Shown here in pieces: positions 62,383-64,000 of a stretch of DNA of 64,000 nt. Every line of letters starts with the position of its first letter. Position 1 is the first letter of the stretch. The translations under genes were made by a program, and so were the position numbers. Below the pieces are notes generated by a model, which saw nothing but the letters and a program-made list of their open reading frames with translations, made no database searches and was not told the DNA's origin. The DNA lies in assembly GCF_040419245.1 (NCBI RefSeq), contig NZ_JAZHOH010000001.1, positions 682,001 to 746,000 of the forward strand, in the 5' to 3' direction. The DNA comes from Ewingella sp. CoE-038-23 (lineage in GTDB: Bacteria > Pseudomonadota > Gammaproteobacteria > Enterobacterales > Enterobacteriaceae).

Positions 62383-62416
62383 GCGTCTCGCCGATGGCGA
62401 GGCGCTGACCTTCTTA
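62383..62416 (+). terminator. Terminator of csrA
   Basis: GCGTCTCGCC at 62383-62392, a GAT loop and GGCGAGGCGC at 62396-62405 form a 10-bp stem with one G-U pair. The following TGACCTTCTTATTT is T-rich but not a clean run. The rest of the csrA to tRNA-Ser gap (to 62701) holds only the tRNA promoter. Confidence 0.7.
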
Positions 62417-62610
62417 TTTCGCGTTTAAGCGTTATCCCTTCCTGTTTTCCCCTGTTTTATTCTCTGTTTTTTCCCTTGCTTCAGCGACGCCGTAAACAGT
62501 TATCTCTAGAAAATATCCGGTGTTTTTGCCAATAAGAGGCTCTTTTTGCCTTGAAACTGTGCAGGTTGCGCGTGAATTGTTCAAACGAACGAATGTTAGA
62601 AAAAAAGGGT

Positions 62611-62638
62611 TTGACTTATAAGCCCGTGAAAGTAATAT
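62611..62638 (+). promoter_or_regulatory. Promoter of the tRNA-Ser/tRNA-Arg operon
   Basis: TTGACT at 62611-62616, a 16-bp spacer and TAATAT at 62633-62638 are followed by a G+C-rich discriminator (GTGCGCC). That discriminator is the sign of a stable-RNA promoter under ppGpp control. The first tRNA begins 63 bp downstream. Confidence 0.75.
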
Positions 62639-62701
62639 GTGCGCCACGCAGTGCCGATGAGCTTAAACAAAGTTAGTCAGCACAACTCGAAAGAGGCGTA
62701 T

Positions 62702-62794
62702 GGTGAGGTGGCCGAGAGGCTGAAGGCGCTCCCCTGCTAAGGGAGTATGCGGTCAAAAGCTGCATCCGGGGTTCGAATCCCCGCCTCACCGCCA
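62702..62794 (+). tRNA. serV: tRNA-Ser (GCU anticodon)
   Basis: 93 nt including the encoded CCA. The acceptor GGTGAGG pairs with CCTCACC, the T-arm carries GGTTCGAATCC, and a long variable arm lies between positions 45 and 65 as in serine tRNAs. The anticodon GCT is at 62736-62738 in loop CTGCTAA. Its place before the arginine tRNA genes equals E. coli serV. Confidence 0.97.
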
Positions 62795-62802
62795 TTTAAA
62801 AT

Positions 62803-62879
62803 GCACCCATAGCTCAGCTGGATAGAGTACTCGGCTACGAACCGAGCGGTCGGAAGTTCGAATCTTCCTGGGTGCACCA
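62803..62879 (+). tRNA. tRNA-Arg (ACG anticodon), copy 1
   Basis: 77 nt with encoded CCA. Acceptor GCACCCA/TGGGTGC, D-arm AGCTCAGCTGGATAGAGT, anticodon ACG (converted to ICG by TadA) and T-arm GAAGTTCGAATCTTC. It corresponds to the E. coli argQ/Z/Y/V family. It lies 8 bp after tRNA-Ser. The 111 bp that follow hold no tRNA-like repeat. Confidence 0.98.
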
Positions 62880-62990
62880 TACTTTCCAAAGCGTATGTTG
62901 ATTTGCAATCAAATGAGCGTGATGGGCAGAAGCGAAAGCCACTGTAGTACGGAAAAATGGTCAGGTAAAATCTGCAGTAAGAATCAAAAT

Positions 62991-63067
62991 GCACCCATAG
63001 CTCAGCTGGATAGAGTACTCGGCTACGAACCGAGCGGTCGGAAGTTCGAATCTTCCTGGGTGCACCA
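62991..63067 (+). tRNA. tRNA-Arg (ACG anticodon), copy 2
   Basis: Sequence identical to copy 1 over 77 nt, including CCA. It is followed 58 bp later by the first tRNA-like repeat element. Confidence 0.98.
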
Positions 63068-63125
63068 TATTTTGTGTGTGTTGAAGCGATTGTGAACATC
63101 ATATATTGCACTCAGCAGACAGATT

Positions 63126-63203
63126 GCACGAAGGAAGATAACGTTGCTTTAGCAACGGCCCGTAGGGCGAGGCGATAGCCGAGTAATCTTCCTGGGTGCA
63201 CCA
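63126..63203 (+). repeat. tRNA-like repeat element A (78 nt)
   Basis: It ends in the exact last 19 nt of the tRNA-Arg genes (AATCTTCCTGGGTGCACCA) but has no tRNA 5' half. Predicted fold: a closing stem (TGCAC with GTGCA, then AGGAAGAT with ATCTTCCT, separated by a 2x2 internal loop) around three hairpins, CGTTGC/GCAACG, GCCC/GGGC and GGC/GCC. It is a cloverleaf-shaped RNA element, not a functional tRNA: there is no anticodon arm in register and no T-loop GTTCGAAT. It is placed between tRNA-Arg copies 2 and 3. Confidence 0.8.
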
Positions 63204-63249
63204 TTCTTTCTTTGTATTTTCCCAGATAAAAACTCAGCACTACCCCAAT

Positions 63250-63326
63250 GCACCCATAGCTCAGCTGGATAGAGTACTCGGCTACGAACCGAGCGGTCGG
63301 AAGTTCGAATCTTCCTGGGTGCACCA
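63250..63326 (+). tRNA. tRNA-Arg (ACG anticodon), copy 3
   Basis: Identical to copies 1 and 2. It is followed by a tandem 11-bp repeat (CCACGGTATTA at 63349-63359 and 63360-63370) and then repeat element B. Confidence 0.98.
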
Positions 63327-63394
63327 TATTCCACGCTAGTCGCAGCAACCACGGTATTACCACGGTATTACCATGGCAGGCATGCTGGCAGCGA

Positions 63395-63472
63395 GCACGA
63401 AGGAAGATAACGTTGCTTCAGTAACGGCCCGCAGGGCGAGGCGCTAGCCGAGTAATCTTCCTGGGTGCACCA
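63395..63472 (+). repeat. tRNA-like repeat element B (78 nt)
   Basis: 74 of 78 bases match element A. All four differences leave the predicted fold intact. Three are in hairpin loops; one turns a G-C pair of the first hairpin into a G-U pair. The 3' 19 nt again equal the tRNA-Arg end with CCA. It is the last unit before the operon terminator. Confidence 0.8.
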
Positions 63473-63480
63473 TATTAGAG

Positions 63481-63503
63481 AAACCCGCTTCGGCGGGTTT
63501 TTT
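63481..63503 (+). terminator. Terminator of the tRNA operon
   Basis: AAACCCGC, a TTCG tetraloop and GCGGGTTT followed by TTT. It starts 9 bp after repeat element B, so both repeat elements should lie within the primary transcript. Confidence 0.9.
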
Positions 63504-63647
63504 GCTTTTTAGACTCTTTCCTCCCTACTGCCGTTACCCCACTGATATTGCGGCTTTTCAATTGTGTACCCTTCCTGACAAAAAGCGACAATCAATAGAC
63601 TTTGCGCTAAAGTAGTTTCCTGTTTTTATCGCGAGCAGGAGTACAAG

Positions 63648-64000
63648 ATGTACGATCTCTACGAGGGTTTGATCTTTGATATGGATGGAACCATATTGGA
63701 TACAGAACCTACGCACCGTCAGGCTTGGCATCAGGTATTGTCGAAATACGCCATGCGTTATGACTTCGAGCAGATGATTGCTCTGAATGGCTCTCCGACG
63801 TGGCGAATCGCGAAATTCATCATTGATGACAATCAGGTCGATATGGATCCACATCACTTAGCTGCCGAGAAAACCGTAGCAGTGCGAGAGATGTTGCTCG
63901 ATACCGTCCAGCCTCTGCCTCTGATCGAGGTGGTGAAGTCTTATCATGGCCGACGCCCTATGGCGGTAGGAACCGGCAGTGAGCACGACATGGCGGACGC
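63648..64000 (+). CDS. yqaB: YqaB, HAD-family fructose-1-phosphate/6-phosphogluconate phosphatase (partial at window end)
   Basis: 117 codons of the N-terminus are present, from ATG 63648 after AGCAGGAG. HAD motif I FDMDGTILDTEPTH near residue 10 gives the nucleophile and acid/base aspartates, then a helical cap with ALNGSPTWRIAK. GRRPMAVGTGSE near 105-115 is motif II. The sequence and its position next to the arginine tRNA cluster match E. coli YqaB, which dephosphorylates fructose-1-phosphate. The rest lies beyond the window. Confidence 0.93.
   Translation, partial: MYDLYEGLIFDMDGTILDTEPTHRQAWHQVLSKYAMRYDFEQMIALNGSPTWRIAKFIIDDNQVDMDPHHLAAEKTVAVREMLLDTVQPLPLIEVVKSYHGRRPMAVGTGSEHDMAD

Noticed and set aside
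63126..63203. Calling the tRNA-like element a tRNA pseudogene
   Set aside because: Only the last 19 nt come from tRNA; there is no decayed D-arm, anticodon arm or T-arm, and a second copy with structure-preserving changes argues against simple decay.
62737..63363. Minus-strand frames across the tRNA cluster with repeated PGRFELPTARFVAEYS-like segments
   Set aside because: The repeated peptide is just the translated complement of identical tRNA-Arg genes, a known source of false protein predictions.
63349..63370. Tandem 11-bp repeat CCACGGTATTA x2 as a regulatory site or minisatellite
   Set aside because: Only two copies in a tRNA spacer, with no matching motif elsewhere in the operon; probably a slippage duplication.

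Overview
The window is a chromosomal segment of a gammaproteobacterium of the order Enterobacterales. Gene content, order and protein sequences from barA to yqaB match the 58-63 min region of Escherichia coli. Several traits point away from E. coli itself and towards the Yersiniaceae side (Serratia/Rahnella/Rouxiella/Ewingella-like): a siroheme synthase gene inside the cysDNC operon, no mazEF between relA and mazG, and an NADH:fumarate-reductase-type fusion protein. The genus is an inference and I cannot fix it. Almost everything is intact core genome. I see no phage, insertion sequence, transposase or CRISPR array.

Layout. 1-5.4 kb: the dgt tail, degP behind a sigma-E-type promoter, and the sugar-diacid module cdaR-garR-garK. 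5.5-8.9 kb: a D-threonine aldolase/D-serine dehydratase-like enzyme and a lactose/cellobiose-family PTS pair (EIIA-EIIC, no EIIB) behind a palindromic operator. 9.2-20 kb: barA, rlmD, relA, mazG, pyrG, eno. 20-23.2 kb: an accessory amino-sugar module, an RpiR-type regulator divergent from a glucose-family EIICB and nanE. 23.3-25.6 kb: queE and queD, convergent with overlapping stops, and an exported alpha/beta hydrolase. 25.9-36.1 kb: assimilatory sulfate reduction (cysJIH; iap on the other strand; cysG-cysD-cysN-cysC). 36.2-43.1 kb: ygbE, ftsB-ispD-ispF-truD-surE-pcm, nlpD-rpoS. 43.2-45.7 kb: mutS, convergent with rpoS. 46-51 kb: an anaerobic-looking module, a DASS dicarboxylate transporter divergent from a three-domain OYE/FMN-bind/fumarate reductase, with an FNR-like site between them. 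51-55.2 kb: an unrecognised 475-residue protein and a LysR / MFS / GlcG-like trio. 55.3-62.4 kb: mltB, pncC, recA-recX, alaS, csrA. 62.7-63.5 kb: one tRNA-Ser and three identical tRNA-Arg(ACG) genes, interleaved with two tRNA-like repeat elements. The window ends inside yqaB.

Functional themes. Much of the stress and global-regulation circuitry sits here: DegP (envelope stress), BarA (top of the BarA/UvrY/Csr cascade), CsrA (its output), RelA (ppGpp), RpoS and RecA/RecX (SOS). The cys genes give an almost complete path from sulfate to sulfide: CysDN/CysC activate sulfate, CysH and CysIJ reduce it, and CysG makes the siroheme that CysI needs.

The most unusual DNA is the pair of 78-nt tRNA-like repeats in the tRNA-Arg cluster. 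Their 3' ends copy the last 19 nt of the tRNA, and their four differences all preserve a cloverleaf-like fold. Other items worth a second look are the EIIB-less PTS, the fused fumarate reductase with its FNR-like control region, the palindromic element filling the cysH-iap gap, the long RecX, the RlmD insertion and the 475-residue orphan protein.
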